DNA of 64,000 nucleotides from Solirubrobacterales bacterium (GCA_020438355.1 JAGQUT010000005.1:62001-126000); one strand, 5' to 3'. Counted from the first letter of the stretch, positions 36,319 to 45,329 are shown. Notes: generated by a model not told the origin, from the sequence alone. Program-made: numbers and translations.

Positions 36319-36392
36319 CCCTCTGGCTGCCTCCCTGTCCCGGCCGTACGGGCCGCTTCAAGCATTGCCCAAAGCTGCCCGAACAGAGACGA

Positions 36393-39098
36393 TTGCTCCA
36401 CAGGTTTTTCTCAATAGTCCGAATACTTTTTCTTGCGAGACGCGCTTTCGCGCTCTATTCTCGGAACATTCCGGGTCAAGGCTCAAAACCAGCCCGAAGA
36501 CACCCGCTGATCGGGAGAACAGCGGAACAGCGATCGATCGCCGATGCCATCCGCACGGTCACCTCACGGCGGGAAGGTCGTGCCATCGTCATCAGTGGCC
36601 CACCCGGGTCCGGCAAATCGTCGCTGGCCAGATATGCGATTGATGCGGGGTCCGACCGCCTCGACACAAGCCTGATCGCCTGCTCCCGGGTCGACACCGA
36701 ACTTGAGTTGCCTGCCCCGGAAGCGTTGCTGCTTCCAGGTGAACCGGACAGGCCCGTGCTTCTTGTCATCGACGACGCGAACTGGTGCGGGTCAGGATTC
36801 CGGGCCGCCACGTTGCGGCTGGTGAAAGAAATCCAGGCTGTCCCTCTGCTCCTGGTGATCGTGAACCGAAGCGAAGATCCGGAAGACTGGATCAGCGCGA
36901 TCCGTCGGCTGCCGCTGGTGAGCGTGCTGGAGCCAGGGCCACTGCCCGGGTCCGGGATCGCTGAACTCTGCGACTCGTACGGTCGTCCGGACCTGGCGGG
37001 CGAAGTGGTGGATATCTCCGGAGGCAACCCCTACCTCGCTTCGCGGTACCTCGCTGATCCTGACGGACCCGGTGCGGTTCCTTCGGCCGTTCTTGCCTGG
37101 ACCGAAGACCGCCTGGACTGCCTCGATGAGCAGACGGCCAAGGTCGCAAGGGCAATGGCCGCCCTTGGAGAAGCGGGCACACTTGCCGATGTAGAGGCGG
37201 CAGCCGGGATCTCGACCGATCAGACTCTTCGGTCGATTGACCGCCTGCAGGCCGCCGCTTTCCTGACCGGTGAGAGCCCTCCCCGGATCGGTCCATCCCT
37301 GCTCGCCGATGCCGTGCGAAGCAGCACGCCTGCCGGCGAAGCGATCCGCCTTTCCATCGTTCTTGCCAACCGGCTTCGCGAACGGGATCCGGTGGTCGCG
37401 GCCGGCTACCTGGTGGATGCCAGGCCGGAGGGACCGAGCCCCGAACCCTGGGCGATCGACCTTTTGCGGACAGCAGCAATGGAATCGAGAGAAGCCGGGG
37501 ACACCGATCAGTCAATCGACCTGCTGCGCCGCCTGATCGAGGAACCACTCGACGTGAAGGATCGCCTCGAAGCGCTGACGGCTCTCGGCGAAATGGAGGC
37601 CGAGCGTCGCGATCCGGCGGCGACCGATCACCTCGCCCAGGCCTCCGGGCTCGCGGAGGACCCGATCGTTCGCGGGCAGATCGCGCTGGTTCAGGGAAGA
37701 GCGCTCTTCCACCTGATCGCGCTCGAAGAGTGCTCCTCGGTTTGCCGGGCCGCGATTGCCGACCTGCCGGCAAGCGAACGTGAACTGCGTCTGGCGCTGG
37801 AGTCCGCAGCTCTCGATGCCGAGGCGCTACTCGGCGTTCACCGCGAACGGCCGGGAGAGATGCTGGAAGAGGTTCAGCAGGCCGCCACCCCCGGTGAGCG
37901 GCTCGTCCTGACCCATGTGCTTGCCGACCAGGCTGCGAGTGGCGGTGCCCCCGCAGCGGAGATCCGGGAAGCCGGAAGGCGAATACTCGCCGGGGGGGAC
38001 CTCCTGACAGAGGCTGGCGCAAACTCCCCCACATACATCTACCTGGGAACTGCCCTGACCTGGGCAGGCGCCTATGAGGACGTCATCAAGCTGACCACCG
38101 AGGGAATCAGAAGGGGGCGCGAAGAAGGCCTGCCTGCAGCGGTCAGCTACTCGGCAGCCCTTCGTTCGGGCTGCGCGCTCCTGATCGGAGACCTCGACCT
38201 GGCCGAATTTGACTCCGCGCTGGTCGTGACGGAACTCGCCGGGGCGGACCCGATGTCGTTTGCGGTGGCGCTCGCCTGGTACCTCGAGGTTCTCGTTCAC
38301 CGCGGAAGGACCGGCGAAGCCCGGGACGTGCTCGATTCGAGTGGCCTGACCGGAGACCTCCCGGAGCTCGGGACGATCGACTTCCTGATGCTCGCCCGGG
38401 GAAGCCTTCTGCTGGTGGAAGGCGATACCGAAAAGGCCTTGAGCGAATTCGAGGATGTTGGCCGGCGGGCAACCCGCGCGACATACACAAACCCGGCGGC
38501 GATGGATTGGAGGTCAAGGGCCGCGCTGGCCCACCACGAACTCGGCGCTATCGAAAGGGCAAGGGAGCTCGCGGATGATGAACTGGCGCGGGCGGAGGCC
38601 TTCGGCACCGCCCGTAGCCGTGGGGTTGCCTTGATCGCGAAGGGCAGTGTGGCGCCAGGCGAGGAAGGAGTGGGGCTACTCGAGGAAGCTGTTTCGCTGC
38701 TCTCCGGAGTCTCGCCCGTCGAGACTGCCCGGGCAACGATCGCCCTGGGCGAAGCGCTGCACCGTTGTGGTGACGACAGTGCCCGCCAGGTCCTTTACCG
38801 GGGCCTGAGTGCCGCCCAGGAAGCCGGGAGCGCGCTGCTCGGCGATCGGGCCATCTTGAGCCTGCGGGCAACCGGGGCCAGACCCCGGCGACGGGAGAGA
38901 ACCGGCCTTGAATCCCTGACCCGGCAGGAGCTTCGCGCCGCCGAGCTGGCCGCCGACGGGCTCTCGAACCCGGACATCGCGAAGCAGATGTACCTGACCC
39001 GGCGCACTGTCGAGATGCACCTGAGCAACGCCTATCGAAAGCTGGGGATCAGCAATCGCAACGAACTCCCCGGTGTCTTTCAGTCAAGCAGCCCCTGA
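36393..39098 (+). CDS. large ATP-binding LuxR-type transcription regulator (LAL/MalT-like)
   Basis: The product is about 900 residues. LIGRTAEQRSIADAI leads into Walker A GPPGSGKSS near residue 70 and Walker B VLLVIDDANW, as in AAA_16/STAND regulators. A long helical, TPR-like middle follows, then a C-terminal LuxR HTH (LTRQELRAAELAADGLSNPDIAKQMYLTRRTVEMHLSNAYRKLGI). The start is doubtful: the frame is open from GTG 36273, but that overlaps the divergent giant gene. TTG 36393 is the last conventional start before the domain, without a clear ribosome binding site. It probably senses a ligand and controls nearby surface genes, perhaps the giant RTX-like gene it faces. Confidence 0.85.
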   Translation: MLHRFFSIVRILFLARRAFALYSRNIPGQGSKPARRHPLIGRTAEQRSIADAIRTVTSRREGRAIVISGPPGSGKSSLARYAIDAGSDRLDTSLIACSRVDTELELPAPEALLLPGEPDRPVLLVIDDANWCGSGFRAATLRLVKEIQAVPLLLVIVNRSEDPEDWISAIRRLPLVSVLEPGPLPGSGIAELCDSYGRPDLAGEVVDISGGNPYLASRYLADPDGPGAVPSAVLAWTEDRLDCLDEQTAKVARAMAALGEAGTLADVEAAAGISTDQTLRSIDRLQAAAFLTGESPPRIGPSLLADAVRSSTPAGEAIRLSIVLANRLRERDPVVAAGYLVDARPEGPSPEPWAIDLLRTAAMESREAGDTDQSIDLLRRLIEEPLDVKDRLEALTALGEMEAERRDPAATDHLAQASGLAEDPIVRGQIALVQGRALFHLIALEECSSVCRAAIADLPASERELRLALESAALDAEALLGVHRERPGEMLEEVQQAATPGERLVLTHVLADQAASGGAPAAEIREAGRRILAGGDLLTEAGANSPTYIYLGTALTWAGAYEDVIKLTTEGIRRGREEGLPAAVSYSAALRSGCALLIGDLDLAEFDSALVVTELAGADPMSFAVALAWYLEVLVHRGRTGEARDVLDSSGLTGDLPELGTIDFLMLARGSLLLVEGDTEKALSEFEDVGRRATRATYTNPAAMDWRSRAALAHHELGAIERARELADDELARAEAFGTARSRGVALIAKGSVAPGEEGVGLLEEAVSLLSGVSPVETARATIALGEALHRCGDDSARQVLYRGLSAAQEAGSALLGDRAILSLRATGARPRRRERTGLESLTRQELRAAELAADGLSNPDIAKQMYLTRRTVEMHLSNAYRKLGISNRNELPGVFQSSSP

Positions 39099-39907
39099 TC
39101 GCGTTCTAGCCGGTCCCGGTCAACGGGAGCCGGAGACACCTGTGTCGCCGGCATGCTGGCGAGGATACGGGCGCGTTCCAGCAGCCCGGCCCAGGACGTC
39201 AGGAACTCGGCTGAGGTGATTCTGCCGATTTCGCGTCTTACCGCAGTTCGGTTCGCGGCTCCGGCTGGCACCAGCACAGCGAGTCCGTGCCACCCCGGCA
39301 GCAGAACGCTCTCGAACTGGTCGGGCCTCGAGGCCAGGAAGTCCTCGACTGCCGTCAGGACGCCGTTCCGCGGACCGCCTTCCTGGGCCGCGTTCCAGAG
39401 ACCACGGTTGATGCCAGGCTCCCCTGTCCCTTCTCGGTCCGGGTGGAGGGCTGCCTGGGTCGCATCGTGGCGATGCTCGAACGGGATCGAATCCGGGTCG
39501 TAGTAGAGGTCCCGCCGGCCGTAGGGCCAGCCGACGTCATGGAGAAAGAAGGCGGGCGGCTCACCCCGATGCCCCTCGGCCGAGGCGGCAATGACCTCGA
39601 GCTCCCGTCTCACGGTGAAGTAGTTGTGGTCGCCGTCTACCAGGACGGCATCTGACAGAGGGAGCCGACCAGCCACGTCGAGGCTTCGCGCCTTGAGGAA
39701 CTGGAAGGTGGTGCCCCACTCGAGTCCCCATGCCGACACGTCGAATCTCGGCTTCGGATCGATCGCGATCACGGTGCCCCCCGCCTCTGAAGCACGCTCG
39801 AGCAGGAGTCTCGTAGTTCTCCCCTGTTCGGCACCAATCTCCACGACTGTGTGTGCATCCAGCGCGTCAAGCATCGGTCTGATCACCGGCCCCCAGAACG
39901 GATGCAT
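39080..39907 (-). CDS. class I SAM-dependent methyltransferase (Methyltransf_24 type)
   Basis: The product is 275 residues from ATG 39907. HTVVEIGAEQGRTTRLLLE is the SAM-binding motif I, AIDPKPRFD follows as the acidic strand, and AVLVDGDHNYFTVRRELEVI is the typical DGDH block of Methyltransf_24. The family often methylates sugars or small molecules in glycan clusters. Its start overlaps the stop of the glycosyltransferase upstream (TGATG), so they form an operon. Its 3' end overlaps the convergent LuxR gene by 19 bases. Confidence 0.8.
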   Translation of the reverse strand: MHPFWGPVIRPMLDALDAHTVVEIGAEQGRTTRLLLERASEAGGTVIAIDPKPRFDVSAWGLEWGTTFQFLKARSLDVAGRLPLSDAVLVDGDHNYFTVRRELEVIAASAEGHRGEPPAFFLHDVGWPYGRRDLYYDPDSIPFEHRHDATQAALHPDREGTGEPGINRGLWNAAQEGGPRNGVLTAVEDFLASRPDQFESVLLPGWHGLAVLVPAGAANRTAVRREIGRITSAEFLTSWAGLLERARILASMPATQVSPAPVDRDRLERDQGLLD

Positions 39908-41142
39908 CAGGACGCCTCCCCGGCTTCGGCCACCGACTCGTAGAACTCGGCCATTCGAGGGAACGTCACGTCCATCGAGTACCTGTCAAGAACTGTTTCG
40001 CGAGCGGCGGCACCGAAAGTCTTCCGGCTGGTTGCTGGATCCTCGAGCAATTCGAGGGCTGCTTCAGCCATGCCTTCGTGATCGAAGAAGTCGACCAGCC
40101 GTCCATTCTCGCCATCCGCGATCACTTCCCTGACCGGAGCGGTGTCCGAGCCGACGACAGGTGCCCCGCAACTCATCGCATCCAGGCAGGACCAGCTCAG
40201 CACGAAGGGGGCGGTGAGATAGAAGTGAACGTCACTCTGGCCGAGCAGAAGGCTGAGTTGCGTGGGCTGAACCCTGCCGACGAAATGAATTCGGGAGAGG
40301 TCGTACTCGTCTTTCGAGAGCACATGGTCGCGAAAGCTCTGGCCGCCGGTGTGCCTCAGGTCGCCACCGTAGGCGACCTCGTCTGAGCCCACTACGACGA
40401 TCCGGACATCCGGATCCCTTTCGACAAGGACTTTGGCAGCCTTCATGAAGACGTCGAAACCACGCATCATTTCCAGGCCCCGCGAAACGTAAGTCACCAG
40501 CTTTTCCCGGGGAGCCAGTTTGAGAGAGCCGATCTGCCGGGCTTGCCCGAAGCCGGCCTCTCCCGGCTTCCAGAAATCGGTGTCGATCCCGTCGTGAATG
40601 GTGCGCAGTTTGTCCTGATACGCGTCCGGCATCAACCCGCGCTGGTAGTCAGTCGGTGAGTATCCGGCCGAGCAGTACTCGAGGTCCAGCAGGATCATTG
40701 CGTTCCGGGCAGGGCTGCGTAGACGGTCGATTTCGTCCACCGGGACATCCGGCCGGAAGTCAAGATCCGAGTCTGTCGGGCGATAGAAGTACTCGAAGTA
40801 GTTGATGACTGGCACTTCCGGGTAGAGCTGCCGGAGGAGCAGGGTCGAACCCCAGCCGGAATGCCCGACGATCAGGTCTGGCCTGACCGCGGCCTGAACG
40901 GGGCGCAGGGCCTCGTATACGCCGGCGGCATGCCAGATACCGTTTTCAAAGGTGCGGGAAAGAACGTGTGTCTGCTCGGTCGCCGCCCCCCGCGGCGCGT
41001 ACTGGATGTTGTTCACACCTCCCGCACTTCCAGGTGGCTTCTCGGACACGAATGTCGCCATCCACCCCCGCTCCTTCACTCCACGAGACGCAATGTGACC
41101 GAACTGCGCCGGGAAGTTCCTGTGTACGAAAAGCACGTGCAC
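39907..41142 (-). CDS. glycosyltransferase, family 4 type
   Basis: The product is about 411 residues from GTG 41142; TTG 41169 is in frame but adds an atypical prefix. VHVLFVHRNFPAQFGHIA is the N-terminal Rossmann start, with TIHDGIDTDFWKP and KLVTYVSRGLEMMRGFDVFMKA as the GT4 nucleotide-sugar region. The C-terminal donor site reads SCLDAMSCGAPVVGSDTAPVREVI, including the position of the usual E/D. It probably adds a sugar to a surface glycan or secondary metabolite. The methyltransferase downstream may act on the same product. Confidence 0.85.
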   Translation of the reverse strand: MHVLFVHRNFPAQFGHIASRGVKERGWMATFVSEKPPGSAGGVNNIQYAPRGAATEQTHVLSRTFENGIWHAAGVYEALRPVQAAVRPDLIVGHSGWGSTLLLRQLYPEVPVINYFEYFYRPTDSDLDFRPDVPVDEIDRLRSPARNAMILLDLEYCSAGYSPTDYQRGLMPDAYQDKLRTIHDGIDTDFWKPGEAGFGQARQIGSLKLAPREKLVTYVSRGLEMMRGFDVFMKAAKVLVERDPDVRIVVVGSDEVAYGGDLRHTGGQSFRDHVLSKDEYDLSRIHFVGRVQPTQLSLLLGQSDVHFYLTAPFVLSWSCLDAMSCGAPVVGSDTAPVREVIADGENGRLVDFFDHEGMAEAALELLEDPATSRKTFGAAARETVLDRYSMDVTFPRMAEFYESVAEAGEAS

Positions 41143-41172
41143 GCCGACGAGCCTACCCGTCGGAACCAAGGA

Positions 41173-41985
41173 TCAGCGATTGAAACGCTCGAACAGGCCG
41201 GGCAGGATCCGGTTCAGGTTGGCGTACTCCTCGGCGCAGTGACGGGCCAGACCGGGCCCCATCCCGCCGGGGATCGCCAGCCGCCGGACTGGCCTTCGAC
41301 TGAGCAGCGATCCGGCAGGACCCTCCAGGCCGGAGAAAGGCCCTGGCAGACGGGGCTCGATCCGCCCGCCTATCCAGAAGCGGCTCCTCAGCATCAGGCC
41401 GTCGTCCTCCCTCAGGAATACGTGAGCCATGTCCGTGTGGTTGACCAGGCTGTCGCCAACCGAGGCGCAGATGATCGTGCCCACCGCCGGGTCATCGAGG
41501 CAGTCGCTCCCGAAGCCGAACTCACCCGGGGCACAAAACTCGACTCGGACCTTCATCCGGCCGTCACCGATGTCCTCGTCGACCAGATTGGTGGCACCCC
41601 AGTAGGGCTTTTCCTGTTCGGCTCGCGGAAGCACCAGGCCGTTTCCGAAGTGTGCGATCGGATGCCAGGCCCGGTAGCGGTCGCTGCGCCGGGGGTGCCA
41701 GTCAAACCACCAGTCGACCATCTGCGTGGTCAGGTCAGGCATCGGAGTTGCGACCGCGACCTGGACACTCGCGTCAGGCAGGACCGACCAGCCAGTCTCC
41801 AACTCCATTGGCGCGGGGTCGAGGAGGCGCGCGGCATCGCTCCGGCCCAGAGCGAGGGCCGGATCGAATGGTTCCCTGATCGCTTCGCGGATCGCCTCGT
41901 CCGGCCCGGGCGGGCGGAACTTCAGAAGCTCCTCCAGATACTCGACTTCCCCCGGTTCGGGCTGTGCCTCTGGAAGGGCCTTCAC
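41173..41985 (-). CDS. DAPG hydrolase (PhlG)-like protein
   Basis: The product is about 270 residues. GTG 41985 overlaps the upstream stop as GTGA; GTG 42003 is also in frame. MVDWWFDWHPRRSDRYRAWHPIAH and the C-terminal LARHCAEEYANL match the PhlG family, zinc enzymes that cut the C-C bond of acylated phloroglucinols and release acetate. The His and Glu residues of these two blocks are the expected metal ligands. It is co-transcribed with the FAD oxidoreductase, so the pair may degrade or modify an aromatic compound; the true substrate is unknown. Confidence 0.7.
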   Translation of the reverse strand: MKALPEAQPEPGEVEYLEELLKFRPPGPDEAIREAIREPFDPALALGRSDAARLLDPAPMELETGWSVLPDASVQVAVATPMPDLTTQMVDWWFDWHPRRSDRYRAWHPIAHFGNGLVLPRAEQEKPYWGATNLVDEDIGDGRMKVRVEFCAPGEFGFGSDCLDDPAVGTIICASVGDSLVNHTDMAHVFLREDDGLMLRSRFWIGGRIEPRLPGPFSGLEGPAGSLLSRRPVRRLAIPGGMGPGLARHCAEEYANLNRILPGLFERFNR

Positions 41986-43304
41986 GCCGGTCGGCCCATC
42001 CACTCGAGGAACAACCCGTCAGGGTCACGCTCGGCCCGGAGCCGGTCCAGTCGCTGAAGGTTCTTCTCCCGGACGAAGTTCGCCGGACGGCGGCCCAGAT
42101 TCTCGTCGGCGAGCTGGATGCCGCTCGCCAGGTGCTCCATAGCTTTCATGTTCCCGGTCGCCCACTCGACGTTCTCTTCGTCGCCGGCCGGGTCCTGCCA
42201 GACGGCGTACAGGGCGATGTAGATCTCGTCCTCGACGCTGTAGGCCATCTCCTCGCGGGCCGGGCTCTCACCCCAGTTCATCCAGAGCATGTGGGATGGC
42301 GCCTCGGGAAGGGTCTCGGCGATCCGCCGGATCCCGGGAAGCAGGTCGGCGGCCGGGGCGTGGGTCCACATGTTGTCGACCGCGTAGCGATGGCCATCCG
42401 GATAGGAGGCGTGGACTCCGGCGTAGAGATCCTCGAGCCTGGCCGGGAAGTACGGCATCGCGATCTTCGCCCTCCCGTTGGCCGGGCAGGACTCGAGCAG
42501 GGCGAGAGCTTCCCGGGCCTCGGCTTCCGATGGCGCCAGGACGGGTGCCGTCACGACCACTTCGGGCTCGCCCTGGTCGCGGTGGGTGAAGACCATGAGT
42601 TCCATCCAGCGGGGAGCTCTCGGCCCGACTTCCTTCGCCCAGGTGATCACCTCTTCCAGAGCATCGAGCGGATAGGTGTAGATGCCGTTGGCGATCACCG
42701 GCGGCCGGGGGTAGAGCTTCAGGTGGTAGCGGGTGACCACCGAGAAGAAGCCGGGGCCCGAGCCCCGGGCAGCCCAGAAGAGGTCCGGGTCGTTCTCCTC
42801 ATCGACGGTGACGAGCTCACCCTCAGGCGTGACCAGGTCGATGGCGACCACGCTCTGGCAGGCCGGCCCGTGGACCCTTCCGTTCCAGCCGAAGCCTCCC
42901 TGAAGCAGGTAACCGCCGATCGCCACCCCGGGACAGTGGCCGACGGGAAAGAAGAGCCCCGGCTTTTCAAGTTCGAGGTCGAGCTCGTTGCCGGGGCAGC
43001 CCGGTTGGGCCGATGCCCTCATTCCGGCTGCGTCGATTTCAACCTCCCGCAGACCGGAGAGGTCGAGTAGCAGGGTGCCGTCCCGCAGATGGTTTCCTGC
43101 CCAGCTGTGGCCGCCGGAGCGGACGCTCAGCTTCAGCCCCTTCTCCCGGGCCAGCTTCACGGCAGCCACACAGTCGCTCTCGCTGGCGGCCTGAAGGATC
43201 AGCTCCGGGTAGCGCTCAGGCGTGAATGCGTTCCAGACGGCGCCCCGCCGGGCCGCCTCGTAACCTGAGTCTCCCCTGGAGAAAAGTGTCCCGTCGAATC
43301 CCAT
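41982..43304 (-). CDS. FAD-dependent oxidoreductase of the berberine-bridge (BBE/VAO) type
   Basis: The product is 440 residues from ATG 43304. The PCMH-type FAD domain shows VRSGGHSWAG with His66 and GHCPGVAIGGYLLQGGFGW with Cys124, the pair that holds FAD bicovalently in BBE-like enzymes. The C-terminal substrate domain ends in DPDGLFLEWMG, the usual BBE tail. Such enzymes oxidise alcohols, sugars or polyketide and alkaloid rings. It is the first gene of an operon with the PhlG-like hydrolase and is divergent from a TetR gene, which probably controls it. Confidence 0.88.
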   Translation of the reverse strand: MGFDGTLFSRGDSGYEAARRGAVWNAFTPERYPELILQAASESDCVAAVKLAREKGLKLSVRSGGHSWAGNHLRDGTLLLDLSGLREVEIDAAGMRASAQPGCPGNELDLELEKPGLFFPVGHCPGVAIGGYLLQGGFGWNGRVHGPACQSVVAIDLVTPEGELVTVDEENDPDLFWAARGSGPGFFSVVTRYHLKLYPRPPVIANGIYTYPLDALEEVITWAKEVGPRAPRWMELMVFTHRDQGEPEVVVTAPVLAPSEAEAREALALLESCPANGRAKIAMPYFPARLEDLYAGVHASYPDGHRYAVDNMWTHAPAADLLPGIRRIAETLPEAPSHMLWMNWGESPAREEMAYSVEDEIYIALYAVWQDPAGDEENVEWATGNMKAMEHLASGIQLADENLGRRPANFVREKNLQRLDRLRAERDPDGLFLEWMGRPA

Positions 43305-43311
43305 GAGACGG

Positions 43312-43328
43312 TATACTACACCTGTAGT
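43312..43328. promoter_or_regulatory. TetR operator and divergent promoter
   Basis: ACTACA (43315-43320), two bases, then TGTAGT (43323-43328) is a perfect inverted repeat. TATACT (43312-43317) is a good -10 box for the TetR gene, placing its transcript start at or next to GTG 43327. The whole space between the two divergent genes is only about 22 bases, so one bound repressor would block both. Confidence 0.6.
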
Positions 43329-43908
43329 GCCAGAGACCCAAGCCCCGACATCCAGAAGAGACCAGGTCGCCGAAGCGGCCCTTCACGTTCTGGGCGAATC
43401 CGGATCAAGGGGACTCACCCACCGTGCAGTCGACGCCGCCGCCGGCGTACCGAACGGGACCACATCGAACTACTTCAACTCCCGTCCGGCCCTGCTCCAG
43501 GCCGCACTGGAGCTCCACGTCGAACTCGACACTCCGCCCGAGGCAACCCTGGCTGGAATCGCCGACCTGACCCTGACCGACGAAGAAGCCCTCGACCTGA
43601 TGATGGTGACCATGGACCGACTGATGGCCGATGACAATCTCGACCTGCTCAAGGCCCGCTACGAACTGGTGCTGGAGGCCTCCAGGAGCGAGGAGCTCCA
43701 CGAGAACTTCGAACCGGCCAGGGAACGTTTCGTCGGCCTTGCCCGGGCCCTCCTCAAGGCGAGGGGCTGCAAGACGCCCGACGAACATGCCGCCCAGCTG
43801 GTCGTGGTCATGGACGGCGCCCTGATGGACCGGTTGATCGACGCTTCCTCCCGGCTTGATCGGGATGCACTCCGGGAACTGCTGACCAGGCAACTCGAGA
43901 CCTGCTGA
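43327..43908 (+). CDS. TetR-family repressor
   Basis: The product is about 193 residues from GTG 43327 (ATG 43303 is in frame but would overlap the divergent gene's start). RRDQVAEAALHVLGESGSRGLTHRAVDAAAGVPNGTTSNYFNSRPALLQAAL is a classic TetR HTH with the expected NYF tail. The C-terminal ligand domain is of normal length. It very probably represses itself and the FAD oxidoreductase/PhlG operon through the palindrome at its start, released by the pathway's substrate. It is convergent with the next gene, 4 bases away. Confidence 0.85.
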   Translation: MPETQAPTSRRDQVAEAALHVLGESGSRGLTHRAVDAAAGVPNGTTSNYFNSRPALLQAALELHVELDTPPEATLAGIADLTLTDEEALDLMMVTMDRLMADDNLDLLKARYELVLEASRSEELHENFEPARERFVGLARALLKARGCKTPDEHAAQLVVVMDGALMDRLIDASSRLDRDALRELLTRQLETC

Positions 43909-43912
43909 CCAC

Positions 43913-44566
43913 TCAGCGGACCCGGACCAGGGTCAGGCCGTCGGCCATTCCCAGCATCACCGAGTCGACCCGCTCGTCTGTGGTGAGCTGGTCGTTCAGC
44001 CGCTGCATGGCGGCGGTGCCCTCGTCGGGGTCGGCGTCGAGGATTCGTCCACCCATCAGCACATTGTCGAAGGTGATCAGTCCGCCCTGGTTCATGCGGG
44101 GCAGGAGCGCCTCGTAGTAGTCGGGGTAGCCGGTCTTGTCGGCGTCAACGTAGGCGAAGTCGAAGGTCGGCTCCTCGGGGAGGGCGTTGACCGTGTCGAT
44201 CGCCGGACCGACCTCGATCTCGACCCGGTCCCCCACCCCGTCCCGGTCGATGTTCCTTCGGGCGATTTCTGCTCGCTCCGGGTCGAGTTCACAGCAGAGC
44301 AACCGCCCGTTTTCAGCGAGACCCCGGGCGATGCGGATCGCGCCGTAACCGGTGAAGGTGCCGACCTCGATAGCCCTTCGGCCCGGGCCCAGCCTGACCA
44401 GCATCTCGAGGAAGGCGGCCTGCTCGGGAGCGGTCTGCATGATCCTGATCTCACCCATCGCATCGGTTTCCTCTTCGACGAGACGCAACGTTTCGTCTCG
44501 CCCGGATGCGTGGGCCCGTATGTACTCGGCCATCTCGCGGTCAATCGGAGTCGGTTCTATCGACAT
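43913..44566 (-). CDS. O-methyltransferase (catechol-OMT-like family)
   Basis: The product is 217 residues from ATG 44566. AIEVGTFTGYGAIRIARGL is SAM motif I, LLCCELDPERAEIARRNI the acidic strand, and DFAYVDADKTGYPDYYEALLPRMNQGGLITFDNVLMGGRI carries the metal-binding Asp and DN pair of the Mg-dependent O-methyltransferase family 3. These enzymes methylate catechol-type hydroxyls. The length is normal. It is transcribed alone. Confidence 0.88.
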   Translation of the reverse strand: MSIEPTPIDREMAEYIRAHASGRDETLRLVEEETDAMGEIRIMQTAPEQAAFLEMLVRLGPGRRAIEVGTFTGYGAIRIARGLAENGRLLCCELDPERAEIARRNIDRDGVGDRVEIEVGPAIDTVNALPEEPTFDFAYVDADKTGYPDYYEALLPRMNQGGLITFDNVLMGGRILDADPDEGTAAMQRLNDQLTTDERVDSVMLGMADGLTLVRVR

Positions 44567-44675
44567 ACCCCCAACCTACCGCCGCCCCTGTCCGCCCAAC
44601 CGTTGGGGGAGAGAACTCCGGGCCGGAAACTCAGACACGTATGGCGAAAAGCGGGCGGCGAACCGGGGTTCCGAG

Positions 44676-44698
44676 AGTGGCGCCATTTTGGCGCTACT
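44676..44698. promoter_or_regulatory. operator upstream of second VapBC pair
   Basis: AGTGGCGCCA (44676-44685), TTT, then TGGCGCTACT (44689-44698) forms a 10-bp inverted repeat with one mismatch, ending 8 bases before the antitoxin ATG. It is in the usual place for autorepression by an RHH antitoxin-toxin complex. Confidence 0.6.
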
Positions 44699-44706
44699 CT
44701 TCCCCT

Positions 44707-44934
44707 ATGCCTTCGATCCAGATCAAGAACGTCCCTGACGAGGTCCACAAGGCCCTGCAGGAAAGCGCGCGAGAATCGGGAAAGTCGCTTCAGGAATTCC
44801 TCCAGGCGGAGCTGAGGGCGATCGCCGATCGCCAGTCCTTTCAACAGGTCTTCGAGAGAGCCCGGACGGAGGGAGCAAGTTTCACATTCGGTGATGTGAT
44901 CGAGGCGATCCACTCCGGGAGGAAGGGCGATTGA
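44707..44934 (+). CDS. vapB: FitA/VapB-type RHH antitoxin
   Basis: The product is 75 residues from ATG 44707. SIQIKNVPDEVHKALQESARESGKSLQEFLQAEL is the FitA-type ribbon-helix-helix DNA-binding segment. The C-terminal part (TFGDVIEAIHSGRKGD) would bind the toxin. A longer frame upstream is open but its sequence is not family-like. Its stop overlaps the toxin start. It probably binds the inverted repeat just upstream. Confidence 0.85.
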   Translation: MPSIQIKNVPDEVHKALQESARESGKSLQEFLQAELRAIADRQSFQQVFERARTEGASFTFGDVIEAIHSGRKGD

Positions 44935-45329
44935 TCGTCGTGGACGCTTCGGTTCTCCTGCCCGCCGTCGCGGAAGCTGGAGAGGTCGGGCGGACGGCAC
45001 GCGACCGTATCGGGAGTCGATCAATGGTGGCTCCGGAGTTGATCGACTGCGAAACGGCGTCGGCTCTGAAGGGGCTGGAAAGATCGGGACGGCTCTCTCC
45101 TGACCTGGCCCTGCTGAAGCTGAGAGAGCTTGCGCTCCTTCCGATTGAGCGCGTGCCCCATTGGCCGTTCCTGGTCCGTATCTGGGAGCTGCGTCACAAC
45201 CTCTCGGTGTACGACGCTACGTACGTCGCCGTGGCGGAAGCGCTGGGGACACCACTGGTGACCGCTGATTCAAGAATCGCCAACTCTCCGGTCATCACCT
45301 GCGAGGTGGAACTGCTCTCGGTTGCATGA
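44931..45329 (+). CDS. vapC: PIN-domain toxin (VapC)
   Basis: The product is 132 residues from TTG 44931, overlapping the antitoxin stop (TTGA). Acidic residues of the PIN active site are at IVVDASVLL, PELIDCETASALK, and NLSVYDATYVAVAEALGTPLVTADSRIA. The length and pairing are standard. It is expected to be a Mg-dependent RNase held inactive by the antitoxin. A weak hairpin (GACCCT...AGGGTC, 45328-45351) overlaps its stop and could end transcription. Confidence 0.88.
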   Translation: MIVVDASVLLPAVAEAGEVGRTARDRIGSRSMVAPELIDCETASALKGLERSGRLSPDLALLKLRELALLPIERVPHWPFLVRIWELRHNLSVYDATYVAVAEALGTPLVTADSRIANSPVITCEVELLSVA

